Assembly (NCBI RefSeq): GCF_037975245.1 | Contig: NC_092572.1 | Location: 10,671,769-10,735,768, forward strand | Reading direction: 5' to 3' | Source: Apostichopus japonicus | Lineage: Eukaryota; Echinodermata; Holothuroidea; Aspidochirotida; Stichopodidae | DNA length: 64,000 bases | Program-made: the position numbers and the translations under genes | Shown here: piece after piece, positions 45,832-57,820 of the stretch | Layout of the letters: every line of letters starts with the position of its first letter | How positions within the stretch are numbered: position 1 is the stretch's first letter | The notes under the pieces: model-generated | The model's database searches: none | Told to the model about the DNA's origin: nothing | The model's input: the letters and a program-made list of their open reading frames with translations, nothing else

Positions 45832-47940
45832 TGCGCACGTATGTCTGTACAAGCTGTATGACCTAGGCTAGCTTAAAAAACTTTAGGGGATACGTATCAA
45901 GTTTTTTTTTTCAAAAGCCAAAATAAGTAGGAGATATGATCCAAAATCTCTCATAAATTTAAAAAAAAAAAATGAATTATTTTACCTTCATGTCAGTAAA
46001 TCCGTACGAATTTTCCAAGAGAATTTAATTCGGAATGGAATGGTGATATGTACGTACGTTAAATTTCCTTGATCCACAGAAAAAATTATATTACACTATA
46101 GGCTAAACATATTTTCGGATATTCCACATTTTCAAGAAAATTATCCACACAGACATTTTTATGAAGTAATTAGGTATACTTATTGGTCAAGATCTTCCAT
46201 TTTCCTAAATAATTTAATCCATATGAAAAATAGCGACCTTTCCTTGCTTCATAAAGCAAACTATAGTATAACACCGCCCTGACACATTTCGAAAAATATT
46301 CCACATGAAATAATTAGGCGTGTACTTTTCACGGTAAAGATCTTTCATTGTTCTCAAAGAGTTTACTTCACTGCTTTCCTTAATCCATAGCGATAAGTAT
46401 AACAATGTAATATATATACTTCAGGGGTGTAGCGAGCATTTTGGATTGGGGGAGGGTGGGTGCCAAAGCCAAATTTTCGTCCCCCGATTTCATCCCCATT
46501 TTACGGCCTACAACAAGAGTCACCGCCGAGCGCCAAAAATATTTGCCCTTTTAGACATTAACACCAATTATGACTGATCAACAGAATGTTCCCTTATTTT
46601 GGTGAAGGCGGTGAGGGGGGGGGGGGCAGCCTATTGACCCAGAAACAGAATAGTCTTTGTCAGTTGATGTCTCTTTGATGCTTGGTTTTCCATGAGAAAC
46701 CTTTCCGCGTACAAACGGCCATAAGTGAAACAGTACAGTTCGCAAGTAAATTTTGCTGATCATGTCTCTATTAGTTGATGGCCATGATCGTCCTCATATG
46801 CTAGGTCCTGTTCTTGAAAATGTTCTCTTAGGTCAGAGAACACCGAGTCGCCGACGGAGTGAAACAACTTCCAACTGGTGTCAAATTGCGGGACGTCACT
46901 GTCCTCCTTATTGGAAGAAAACTAACGTTATTTGAAGTTAAAATCGAAAGAATTTCCAAGTTCCTGAATCGACGTTGTTGTGATAATTAATCTGCAATGC
47001 TGGGGGAAATGCATACACACTTGGGTTAGAAATGTCAATAAAAATCAATTCGAAGAAGTGATAAACCCGTTTTACCACATGCATGCAGAGATTTATTGAA
47101 ATGGCATTTTCGAACGATTACTATCCGGGCCCTCCCCTCACTTTCCCACATCCCCACTCTGAAAAGTGCATAACTAGTGAGAAATAACTGATATGCTTCG
47201 CCAAATCAGTGGCGTTCGTTTATCTTTTTATTTCAAAACATGAAAAAAAAAAAAAAAAAACTGGTATTTTGTTTTGGAAAGGGGGGTGTATAGGGTATAA
47301 TGCTACCAGCAGATTGATTAAACATCGAAGTTCAGCCCCCCGGGATATCATTTACTTCGCCACAAAGAAGGATACCTTTTATTCCAATCTTAAGAAAGAA
47401 AGAAAAAATTACAATTTTTTTAAAACTTTAACGAGACTTCGCACATATGACATTATGCTAATATCCTTACATGAAAGCAAATACGACTTCTCTGCCTTCC
47501 CCGGTTGGTGCAACCGAATGCAATGCAGGGTTCGGGCACTTTTCTGCGAACAACTAACCACAGTTTGGTCAATTTTTAGTAACATTACTGTGTGTTGAAC
47601 GGAAACAGTGAGCGGACGAGGCTCACAACTTGCCCTGTTTGGTAATGGCGGCGGGGTCTCCATGCTGACACAGTTATTTTGGGCAGCCCGCCCTCTAATT
47701 CTTATATTCTGCTCTATGGTTTGACCTGCTTGAAGGTAGCCGACAATAAGAGCGGACATTAAGAGCAGACAATAAGGAGAAAAGCGAAGAGCGCCATCTA
47801 TTTTCTAGCGGACAATAAGCAACGGTGAAGGTGCAGTGGTACCAGTACTCTCAATAATTGTTTGTTATTCAAATTCATAGGTACAATTCATACCACTAAT
47901 GAAATGTTTATAATTAATATTCTTTACAATAGGAAAAGCT
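45832..47940. other. Intergenic, no gene seen
   Basis: CAGGGGTGTAGCGAGC at 46423-46438 resembles a hAT left end, but no matching right end was found. Other open frames have no recognisable content. Confidence 0.45.
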
Positions 47941-48240
47941 AAGAAGTGCGATCAAGATCACAAAATATTGGATTGGAAAAAAGACATTTCAATGGATGGT
48001 AAGCCTATCAAGCATGTACATAGTATTAAGTTTCTCGGAGTATATATTGATAGTAAACTTACTTGGTGTAAACACATATATCAAATATTTCAAACACTGT
48101 GGCGAAAAAAAAGTTGGTATCATTTCTAAGTTGAAACACTATTTTTCTCAGAATATTCTTAGAATGCTTTATCACACATTAGTTGTCCCCCATTTGTCAT
48201 ATTGCTCTATATTATAATCTGATCTGGCACCTTTAATGTT
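47941..48240 (+). pseudogene. LINE reverse-transcriptase C-terminal relic
   Basis: Reads ISMDGKPIKHVHSIKFLGV then YIDSKLTWCKHIYQIFQ; a frameshift in an A run (about 48104-48111) leads to KKVGIISKLKHYFSQNILRM then LYHTLVVPHLSYCSIL and a TAA. This is the KFLGVxIDxxLxW...HIxxI...LxxxxxxxLYxxLxxPHLxYC stretch found after the catalytic YADD region of CR1/Jockey-type LINEs. Catalytic and endonuclease parts are absent. Confidence 0.8.
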
Positions 48241-48328
48241 TATCTTCAACCTCTTGACATCCTACAAAGAAAGTCATTCGTCATATTTTTTTATATTTTT
48301 TATTTGTCATATAACTCATTGATATGAT

Positions 48329-48541
48329 TGCCGGCTTTTGCCGCGATCTTTTACACCACTCGCTTGCATTAGCAGCCCTAACTATTAACTAATCAGCTAA
48401 TATCTCAGCCGATACAGTGGCGCGTCGGCTTGGCGCACTGTACTAGCTGTAGAGAGAGACGCTCTTTTACACTGGTGGTTCGAACCCCAGTGCCGGCTTT
48501 CGCCGCGATCTTTTACACCTCTCGCTTGCATTAGCAGCCCT
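48329..48541 (+). mobile_element. tRNA-derived SINE with duplicated body
   Basis: Two direct copies of a 51-bp block (TGCCGGCTTTYGCCGCGATC ... TTGCATTAGCAGCCCT at 48329-48379 and 48491-48541) flank a tRNA-like section with GCGTCGGCTTGGCGCACTG and a B box GGTTCGAACCCC (about 48478-48489). It lies just outside the composite hAT element. Confidence 0.6.
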
Positions 48542-48551
48542 AGCATATGTC

Positions 48552-48559
48552 GATTCAGG
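48552..48559. repeat. Target-site duplication GATTCAGG (left)
   Basis: The same 8 bp stand at 52218-52225, directly after the matching right terminus. Confidence 0.9.
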
Positions 48560-51500
48560 CACTGGCGGATCCAAGGGGGGGGGGCCAAGGGGGGCCATGG
48601 CCCCCCAAAGGTGAGCCAAAAAGTGTTTCCGAACATCCGCTTAATCATATGATTGGATATTAAAAAAATCGAGAGGAATAGCAGTGATAGACTAGTCTAA
48701 ACCTTTTTGTTTTCTGGTTTAAAATTAAATGCAGAGCTCGCAATTCGCGGGAATTAGACCCGCATTCTTACACCCAAAGCCGCTGACCCGCACAAGCGTC
48801 CGAAAAAACCGCATTGTAATTGTCAAGTATACATAAAAAAATTTGCATAAATTTTTGACTTAGCAACCATCATTCCTTAGCATTTAGCATAATAGAGTAT
48901 AAAACCTCCTTTACAGCATCATTTGAACCTCAAATTAGCCTATATTTTTTTCATTGGGGCAAGCAGCGAACATTTTCATGCCACGGGAAAGAATGAATTA
49001 TCACCTACTATTCAATTTATTGATGTTACACACAAAAAAATGCATATTTCTCAGAAAATTTTGGGTGACAAAAGCCTTTCTAAGTGCCACCATTTTACAT
49101 GTAGGCATCACCAGGATTCAAAAAAAAATCAAAAGGGGGAGGGGGACACCCCCTCCCCCTTATACCCCTCCCCCAGGACGGCGATTCGTGGCATGGACCA
49201 GCATTTGCCTTCTCAAGAGTTGGGAGCTATGTAAATGTATGAGCATGAGGATTTACAGTTTGACACCATTTTGCAGTTACAGGCTGGTTGTAAGAAATTT
49301 ATAACCTATGAGAAATAAAATTTCTTGAGAAAGATGATCCCAACTTTGTTTTATAAATATTTTAGAAAATTACACCTGGGAAACATTTTTTTAGAAGTAA
49401 ATTAAAATCACCATTGTACACTTTTGTCGCACCAAATTGCATCTGACGGCATTCAGCAATAGAAAATTTTCCAAAGGGGGAGGGGGCACCCCCTCCCCGT
49501 AGACCACTCCCCCATATCACTCTAATGCCACTTTGGCCCCTCCCAAACAAAGGCCCTGGATCCGCCAGTGCATACAATCAGAAAAAAATGTTGTACAAAG
49601 GTTGAAATTTTACTTGATGTTCATGTCAAATAAGAACACTAAAACCTTTAAGTAAAATTTACTTGAATTTACTTAACTGCTGTTTTGTTAAGTTTTACAT
49701 GATCAGCATGTAACGCAACTACAAAATTATTATGTAAAATTTTGCCAGCGATTTCAACATAGCACCCGTTCATAAGTGTTTCATACGTTAATTATTAAAA
49801 GCAGCTTGATTCCTTGTTTTTTTAAGTAGATCACAACAGAAAAGCACATATAAGAGACAACAAAGAGGAATGACAATACAAATAATCCAGAATATTTGAT
49901 GAATTCAACCTTTCATTTCCACACTTAAGAGGGTTTCCCGTAAATCTACAATCATGCATGAATAGTGAACTACAGTCATGATATTTTAACTTTTGTCTCC
50001 AGTTATGGATGACAAGGTATCAAGGTACTATCTCTTAAAGGTGCATGCTTACGAAAATTTAAATAATTTCCTTTTTTAGTTTCTAAGATGCATGTTCAAA
50101 AAAGCATTGGTCGACTTAGGAATTTTCACCCAACTCCCTCAACATGTAAAAATAGTTGAAAGCTCCCAAAAATTAACATAATCAACTGTCTGATTGCAAA
50201 ATTTGGCAAAGATTCAACTCTACGCGCAGCATTAACTAAAATCTCTTGCATGGATACGTAAATGATCTGTTCATGGTTACTTTAGTTTCAATAACAAAAA
50301 ATCATATTACAAGAAACATGATAGTCGTTCTATGTCATGTGAGCTTTGCAACTTAAAAATGCTGGTACATAAAGAGCATTCTAGTACTTTTCCAACAAGT
50401 AAAACTTACTATCAGCGCTTTGATAGGGTTATGATATAATAATATAAAGCACAATGGATCAATACTTATACACTGGGGGATCCAAGGGGGGGGCCAAGGG
50501 GGGCCATGGCCCCCCATAGGTGAGCCAAAAAGTGTTTCCGAACATCCGCTAAATCATATGATTGGATATTAAAAAAATCGAGAGGAATAGCAGTGATAGA
50601 CTAGTCTAAACCTTTTTGTTTTCTGGTTTAAAATTAAATGCAGAGCTCCCAACTGACCCCCAATTCGCATTTCAACACTTAAGAGGGTTTCCCGTAAATC
50701 TACAATCATGCATGAATAGTGAACTACAGTCATGATATTTTAACTTTGGGTCCAGTTATGGATGGCAAGGTATCAAGGTACTATCTCTTAAAGGTGCATG
50801 CTTACGAAAATTTAAATAATTTCCTTTTTTAGTTTCTAAGATGCATGTTCAAAAAAGCATTGGTCGACTTAGGAATTTTCACCCAACTCCCTCAACATGT
50901 AAAAATAGTTGAAAGCTCCCAAAAATTAACATAATCAACTGTCTGATTGCAAAATTTGGCAAAGATTCAACTCTACGCGCAGCAGTAACTAAAATCTCTT
51001 GCATGGATACGTAAATGATCTGTTCATGGTTACTTTAGTTTCAATAACAAAAAATCATATTACAAGAAACATGATAGTCGTTCTATGTCATGTGAGCTTT
51101 GCAACTTAAAAATACTGGTATATAAAGAGCATTCTAGTACTTTTCCAACAAGTAAAACTTACTATCAGCGCTTTGATAGGGTTATGATATAATAATATAA
51201 AGCACAATGGATTAATACTTATACACTGGGGGATCCAAGGGGGGGGGCCAAGGGGGGCCATGGCCCCCCATAGGTGAGCCAAATAGTGTTTCCGAACATC
51301 CGCTAAATCATATGATTGGATATTAAAAAAATCGAGAGGAATAGCAGTGATAGACTAGTCTAAACCTTTTTGTTTTCTGGTTTAAAATTAAATGCAGAGC
51401 TCCCAACTGACCCCCAATTCGCGGGAATTAGACCCGCATTCTTACACCCAAACCCGCTGACCCGCACAAGCGTCCGAAAAAAACCGCATTGTAATTGTCA

Positions 51501-52217
51501 AGTATACATAAAAAAATTTGCATAACTTTGACTTAGCAACCATCATTCCTTAGCATTTAGCATAATAGAGTATAATACCTCCTTTACAGCATCATTTGAA
51601 CCTCAAATTAGCCTATATTTTTTTCATTGGGGCAAGCAGCGAACATTTTCATGCCACGGGAAAGAATGAATTATCACCTACTATTCAATTTATTGATGTT
51701 ACACACAAAAAAATGCATATTTCTCAGAAAATTTTGGGTGACAAAAGCCTTTCTAAGTGCCACCATTTTACATGTAGGCATCACCAGGATTCAAAAAAAA
51801 AATCAAAAGGGGAGGGGGACACCCCCTCCCCCTTATACCCCTCCCCCAGGACGGCGATTCGTGGCATGGACCAGCATTTGCCATCTCAAGAGTTGGGAGC
51901 TATGTAAATGTATGAGCATGAGGATTTACAGTTTGACACCATTTTGCAGTTACAGGCTGGTTGTAAGAAATTTATAACCTATGAGAAATAAAATTTCTTG
52001 AGAAAGATGATCCCAACTTTGTTTTATAAATATTATATATATATTATATAATATTCGCATTGTAATTGTCAAGTATACATAAAAAAAATTGCATAACTTT
52101 GACTTAGCAACCATCATTCCTTAGCATTTAGCATAATAGAGTATAAAACCTCCTTTACAGCATCATTTGAACCTCAAATTAGCCCCCTCCCAAACAAAGG
52201 CCCTGGATCCGCCAGTG
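48560..52217. mobile_element. Composite hAT-type element, 3658 bp, with internal tandem units
   Basis: Outer ends are CACTGGCGGATCCA (left) and its exact complement TGGATCCGCCAGTG (right), flanked by perfect 8-bp direct repeats GATTCAGG. Inside are head-to-tail units that each restart with the left terminus: unit 1 48560-50470 (1911 bp), unit 2 50471-51223 (753 bp, internally deleted at about 50668), unit 3 51224-52217 (rearranged, with a repeated GCATTGTAATTGTCAAG block after 52050). Unit 1 also holds an internal right terminus at 49552-49570. Short frames of about 103-116 codons recur but shift with A-run length, so no protein is claimed. No transposase. Confidence 0.88.
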
Positions 52218-52225
52218 GATTCAGG

Positions 52226-52818
52226 TCTGATGGCACTGTATATGTCGGCAAAAAAAATACACAGCTCCTAGTACGGGATGGTGTTATCATCAGCCTAGAT
52301 TAGATACTGCTTTGATTTAGTTCTCTGATCTTCCATTGGCTGATACGGACAGCTCAAAATAGTATCACCTCTCAGCGTAATGCGACGAAAAGAGTTGCGG
52401 CATAAAATGTCGTGAATTGACATAAAACCGTGGGATGACGACATGCGGTATTATACGACGGCATTATAACTTGGCACAACATTTCCTGACTGGCACACAC
52501 AGCAAGAAAATAGCTATCGCCATCAAGAATTTGGCGGAGAAAAAAAACTTGTAATCTTGTACACGGTCCTAATCCCTTTCTATCGTGAAAACGTTCTTTG
52601 CTCTTTTTAATCTATTTTAGAATCTTTCAGTCATTTTTGGTTTCGATGATAATCGCAACCTATGCAGTCAAGCTGGCGAATGAGTGTGAACGTGTAGGTG
52701 TGTGTGTGTCCCTCCTCATTAATAAGTTTGAAGTCAATATCCACCTCAGGATGCACGTAATATTGATGGATGAACGGAAATCAGTGCTGTACAACTTTAC
52801 GCTGAAACAGTGACAATA
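52226..52818. other. No gene recognised
   Basis: Unique sequence between the composite element and the TATG tract. The open frame at 52598-52813 has no recognisable features. Confidence 0.5.
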
Positions 52819-53293
52819 GTATGTATGTGTGTGTGTATGTGTGTATGTATGTATGTATGTATGTATGTATGTATGTATGTATGTATGTATGTATGTATGT
52901 ATGTATGTATGTATGTATGTATGTATGTATGTATGTATGTATGTATGTATGTATGTATGTATGTATGTATGTATGTATGTATGTATGTATGTATGTATGT
53001 ATGTATGTATGTATGTATGTATGTATGTATGTATGTATGTATGTATGTATGTATGTATGTATGTATGTATGTATGTATGTATGTATGTATGTATGTATGT
53101 ATGTATGTATGCGTGTATGTATGTATGTATGTATGTATGTATGTATGTATGTATGTATGTATGTATGTATGTATGTATGTATGTATGTATGTATGTATGT
53201 ATGTATGTATGTATGTATGTATGTATGTATGTATGTATGTATGTATGTATGTATGTATGTGTGTGTATGTATGTATGTCTGTATGTATGTATA
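52819..53293. repeat. (TATG)n microsatellite, ~475 bp
   Basis: About 117 units with very few interruptions (a GCGT at 53111, GTGT near both edges). All reading frames on both strands stay open because 4-bp units code YVCM/IHTY cycles; these are not genes. It abuts the 3' side of a minus-strand SINE. Confidence 0.97.
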
Positions 53294-53476
53294 TTAGATC
53301 CTCCTGCAAGCAGGAACTCGCGAAGAAGCCTCATTGGCTTATCAAAGCAGCAAGCTGACCGAAGTCAGTCTCTCACATTCATATTTAACGTCCATGATTA
53401 TGAATTGTTAATTGCCAACAACTCTGTAACTTGACGACATACATTAATCTGGGAGTGACTGGAACCGGAGTGCCTC
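53294..53476 (-). mobile_element. SINE body, second copy of the 7196-7433 family
   Basis: Shares GATCYTCCTGCAAG-AGGAACTCGCGAA, GCAAGCTGACCGAAG, TTTAACGTCCATG and the GGAACCGG end with 7204-7380, in the same orientation. The tRNA head is decayed here. The (TATG)n tract occupies the position of the short TATG tail of the other copy. Confidence 0.75.
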
Positions 53477-54054
53477 GAACAATTTTACTTAAAAAGGGTC
53501 AATCGTTTACATGTATCAGGAGGAAAGTGATTTGGTACCAATATATCTGATCATAAAATACATTTATTTTCGGAACAATTAACGAATGAATTTTTGTTAT
53601 CATACTAGATCTCATACTTGTCATAGTTCAAACATAATACTCCATTACTCCCAAACACAACCTGTAATAATGAAAACGAAAGAAAACTGCAAATAGACTC
53701 CTTATTAATATCTAACAGAAAGCATAGCGGAAAACGAGTGTAAAAAAGTAAATGGACAATTTATGACAGCTGCGAAATGAACATTTCTTGTAAACTTCTG
53801 GAGAAGGGCACGTTTGTTTTGTGAGTTCAAATATAATTATATTTTTTATAGCTCTACCAATGTTTCTGACCAATTTGCTCCAATGAATATACTCAAGTGT
53901 AAGTAATAGTTCTTTTCTTTAATGATTAATTTATTTAGTCTTTTTTTTCCTCAGAGAATTAGGAAGGAATAGGCAGATAGGAAAGTTAGTTTTATATTTT
54001 GATTTCAAATGCACTACAAATGGTCATGACAGGGTCGGAAATTTAGCCTCTGAT
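53477..54054. other. 3' region of the secreted-precursor gene
   Basis: On the minus strand an AATAAA lies at 53930-53935, about 120 nt after the stop codon, a likely polyadenylation signal. Nothing else is recognised. Confidence 0.45.
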
Positions 54055-54278
54055 TTATAACTGCTTTAATGCATTCAAGAGGGCACGGCGTCTGCTCTGA
54101 AGAACTGCAGAATTGTGGACACGCTTGGATTTGCGACCATCCCTGCTAGGCTTCTCATCTGGTTTCCCATCTGGTTTCCCAGCTGGTCTGTCACCTGGTC
54201 TGTCACCTGGCTTTTCATCTGGTCTGTCTTCTGGTTTCTCATCTGGTCTGTCTTCTGGTTTCTCATCTGGTCTGTCGT
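54055..54278 (-). CDS. Secreted precursor exon 4: Pro/Lys/acidic repeats and basic C-terminus
   Basis: Acceptor ATGAACAAACCAG after a T-run; the first two bases complete an Asp codon. The frame reads [19 protein letters not shown], then [19 protein letters not shown], then [20 protein letters not shown] and [10 protein letters not shown] and stops at TAA (54055-54057). The DNA repeat is 24 bp (TCATCTGGTCTGTCTTCTGG-type on the plus strand). Confidence 0.82.
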
Positions 54279-56469
54279 CTGGTTTGTTCATAAAAAAAAA
54301 CCACAATTTCACAATAACTTTAAGACTATAAGGCTACAAAAATAGTCCAAAGCTGCAGCGCTTTTAAACTAGAGAAATACGGAGTAGCTGTGCTTGGAAA
54401 GTCAAAACCGGGATCACGGTATGGCGCTAAACACAACGATAGACGGTTTTTAATGGCGATCCCGTAAATGTTTCCTCACCATAGTGACATTTTGAGAATC
54501 TTAAAATCTTTGTAAGTAATCATCGCTTTAAGTCTTTGATAGCTGCTCAAATTTGGTACATGTGCACAATAAATATATATATATATATATATATACTCCT
54601 ATCCAGGGTCCCTCAAAATTAGTAGTTGGGTTCACCATGGAGGTGGGTTCACTAACTCAGTCCATAATGATTACGTCACTCCGTCTATATATCCAGCGTC
54701 CATCATAATTCGTTTCGATTAGAATATTATAGTTTTACAGAAAGTTACATAACATGCATGTCTTGAAACCACACTAGAACTAAATTAATTGAAGAACCGA
54801 TAACGAATTTATGGATTTAAATGATTCGATTTTCCACTGCACTTTAATTCGAGTACAAACGGCGTTGTTTATTTTATGCAAGGTTCGTTTTACTTACCAA
54901 CTTCGTCCTCAAACCATTCCGGGAACTGGTCAGCTGTAAGAAAAGAGAAATAAATTCAATATTTAAGTACTAAGTGATTGATATTCTTCGTAAATCAGCT
55001 ACAAAAGGGTACTAGGCTGGGATTATATCAAACAGCGACACTGTTGCAGATTATCAGCTCAACTAAATTTATAAAATGAAGCAAAGCTTTCTAATATTTT
55101 TAGGCACTATTCAAGCCTGTTGCTCTGATTACGGAGTAAACCCCATATGAAAGTAGCGGTGACTTAGTGCTGTAGATCATAAGTAGCTTGTTTAAAAGTA
55201 ACAATGTAGGCCTAAGCAAAAAACAAAAAAAAAACATATTAAGTTGATTTGATGTAAAACAAAACGACTGCAATATTATAATAAAAATGCCCCAACCGCT
55301 TACCCATGCTCGTACCGATCAAACAATGGTCGAACCCCTTGCCCATGCATGCAATAACCCAACAATGGTTCGACCACTTACCCATGTGCACATACCGATC
55401 AAACAATGGTCGAACCACGTACCTATGCACATACTCATCAAAATAAGGTCTAACCACTTACCCATGCGCACAACCCTACCAACAATAGTCCATCCACTTA
55501 TCCATGCACACAACTCTACCAACAATAGTCCATCTACCTACCCATGCACACAACCCTACCAACAATAGTCCATCCACTTATCCATACACACAACCCTACC
55601 AACAATAGTCCATCCACTTATCCATGCACACAACCCTACCAACAATAGTCCATCCACTTATCCATGCACACAACCCTACCAACAATAGTCCATCCACTTA
55701 TCCATGCACACAACCCTACCAACAATAGTCCATCTACCTACCCATGCACACAACCCTACCAACAATAGTCCATCTACCTACCCATGCACACAACCCTACC
55801 AACAATAGTCCATCCACTTATCCATGCACACAACCCTACCAACAATAGTCCATCTACCTACCCATGCACACAACCCTACCAACAATAGTCCATCTACCTA
55901 CCCATGCACACAACCCTACCAACAATAGTCCATCCACTTATCTATGCACACAACCCTACCAACAATAGTCCATCTACTTACCCATGCACACAACCCTACC
56001 AACAATAGTCCATCTACTTACCCATGCACTGCCAAAAATCACTCTGGTAGGAATATTGGCTGTAATCATCGTCCTGCCTCTTTTTCACCTCTCCAAAGTC
56101 ACCCATCTTGCACCCCCTGAAAATACCCCAAAACTCATCTTCGGAACCAGAAGAAAAGTCCCATGACGAAAAAATCCAAGAGTCCCAGCCGTCGGATGAG
56201 CTGGCGCTGGAAGATCCAGATGATGACCCAGATGAGGGCTCATATGTGGTCCCAGATGAGGACCCAGATGAAGACACAGTGGAGGTCTCAAATGAATAAG
56301 AGCTGGCGAATTTCTTGGCCAACTCTTTCTTTTCGACTGACTTTTTCTTCAAAGCTGCCAAAGATCTAAGCCGACTGGCGAGAGCATCCTTTACATGCTT
56401 TTTCTGGAGTCAGAAAGAAGAAAAGAACGAAATTATTTCTAATTACCGATTAACGTACGAATATATACA

Positions 56470-56508
<39 letters not shown>

Positions 56509-56544
56509 ATATATCTATATATATCTATATATATATATATATAC

Positions 56545-56596
<52 letters not shown>

Positions 56597-57789
56597 ATAT
56601 ATGTATATATCTTGCAATAGTGGTAAGATCAATATTTTTTTAATTTTCGTATGCACAAAAATATATAGAGGACATCAGCTATAAAATTATGATCTAGACA
56701 AAAATAAATCCAAACCACAGAATGGCATGCTTCCCGAAAGGTTATGAGAACGGTATTGCAGAAATTAGCATGCATAGACTGCGGATATGTGCCCTGATTA
56801 ATTTACTTTGGCTTCGGCATTGAGTACAACGTTTCCGTATGCTGCCGTGCTTGACAAATATAACCGTAGTAGCAATTACCGACTGTGCGATCCGCGTTAT
56901 AGTCACTGCCGAATTATCAATCCGGGGTCCACCTCACAAATTCGGCAAGGTCGGTAAGAGTGACTACATAGTTTACACTTTCGGGAAACCAAAAAGAAAT
57001 GTTCTAATCACCCGGAAGAAAGGGAAACATAAAGATATAACATTGAGCCTCTATAGGAACCTCAGTCGTGGTGATATCCCCACCTTACATTTCCAGGATA
57101 TTATGCATCAGTTTTGTTTAAGTAGAAGGGGGGGTGGGGGGTGAAAATATTAGATTGAATTATGTATTCTACTTTATATCCAATACAAACAAAATACAAA
57201 GTTATAATTCATCAATAAAATGAAAAAATGGCTGCACTCTCCGTCACTTGACGTCTTGGTATCACATGTATGTTCCAGTAGCACATCTAGGATTTAAAAC
57301 AAGGAGGGAAGGTTTGTATAGTAGACCTTGCTTCTTGAGGTCGACGCCCATGTAGGTGTCCTGCAGTGTATTCTTTGACATGAAAACGACAACGTTAACT
57401 GTATCATTCTGAGACATTTAGACTGCTAATAAATTAGGTATATAATCAGGTCTACACGCGCATTTCTGTGCTGATAACTATTTCCATATTTTGTGTGGGA
57501 TTGAAAAGGATAGTGAACACTTCACCCACACCACACCCCTTAGACCCGCGCCTGTGGTCGTACTATACTGCGATTTGTTTCCTCTACAGGGATGACCTGG
57601 TACCAAGAAACAAAATCAGAAATTTTTAGTCAACCAGAAACGATAGAACAGACACAATATTCAAATATCTGAAAATATAGCAATCGAACTATTAAGATAT
57701 TTTAAACTTATGAGACGTCAATTCTATTGAATAGAAAGTAATCAACTCCAAGTAAGAACACAGTAATAGGGAGCCTTCGCACGATTGAC

Positions 57790-57820
<31 letters not shown>

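Noticed and set aside
48923-49304. Open frames of ~103-116 codons conserved in every unit of the composite element
   Set aside because: Conservation follows from DNA repeat identity; A-run length changes shift the frame between copies, and no domain is recognised.
52660-53434. Five overlapping open frames of 158-224 codons on both strands (YVCM, YIHT cycles)
   Set aside because: A 4-bp microsatellite has no stops in any of these frames; this is not coding.
57276-57554. A complete hAT MITE
   Set aside because: Ends are only loosely similar and the 8-bp flanks differ; kept only as a weak feature.
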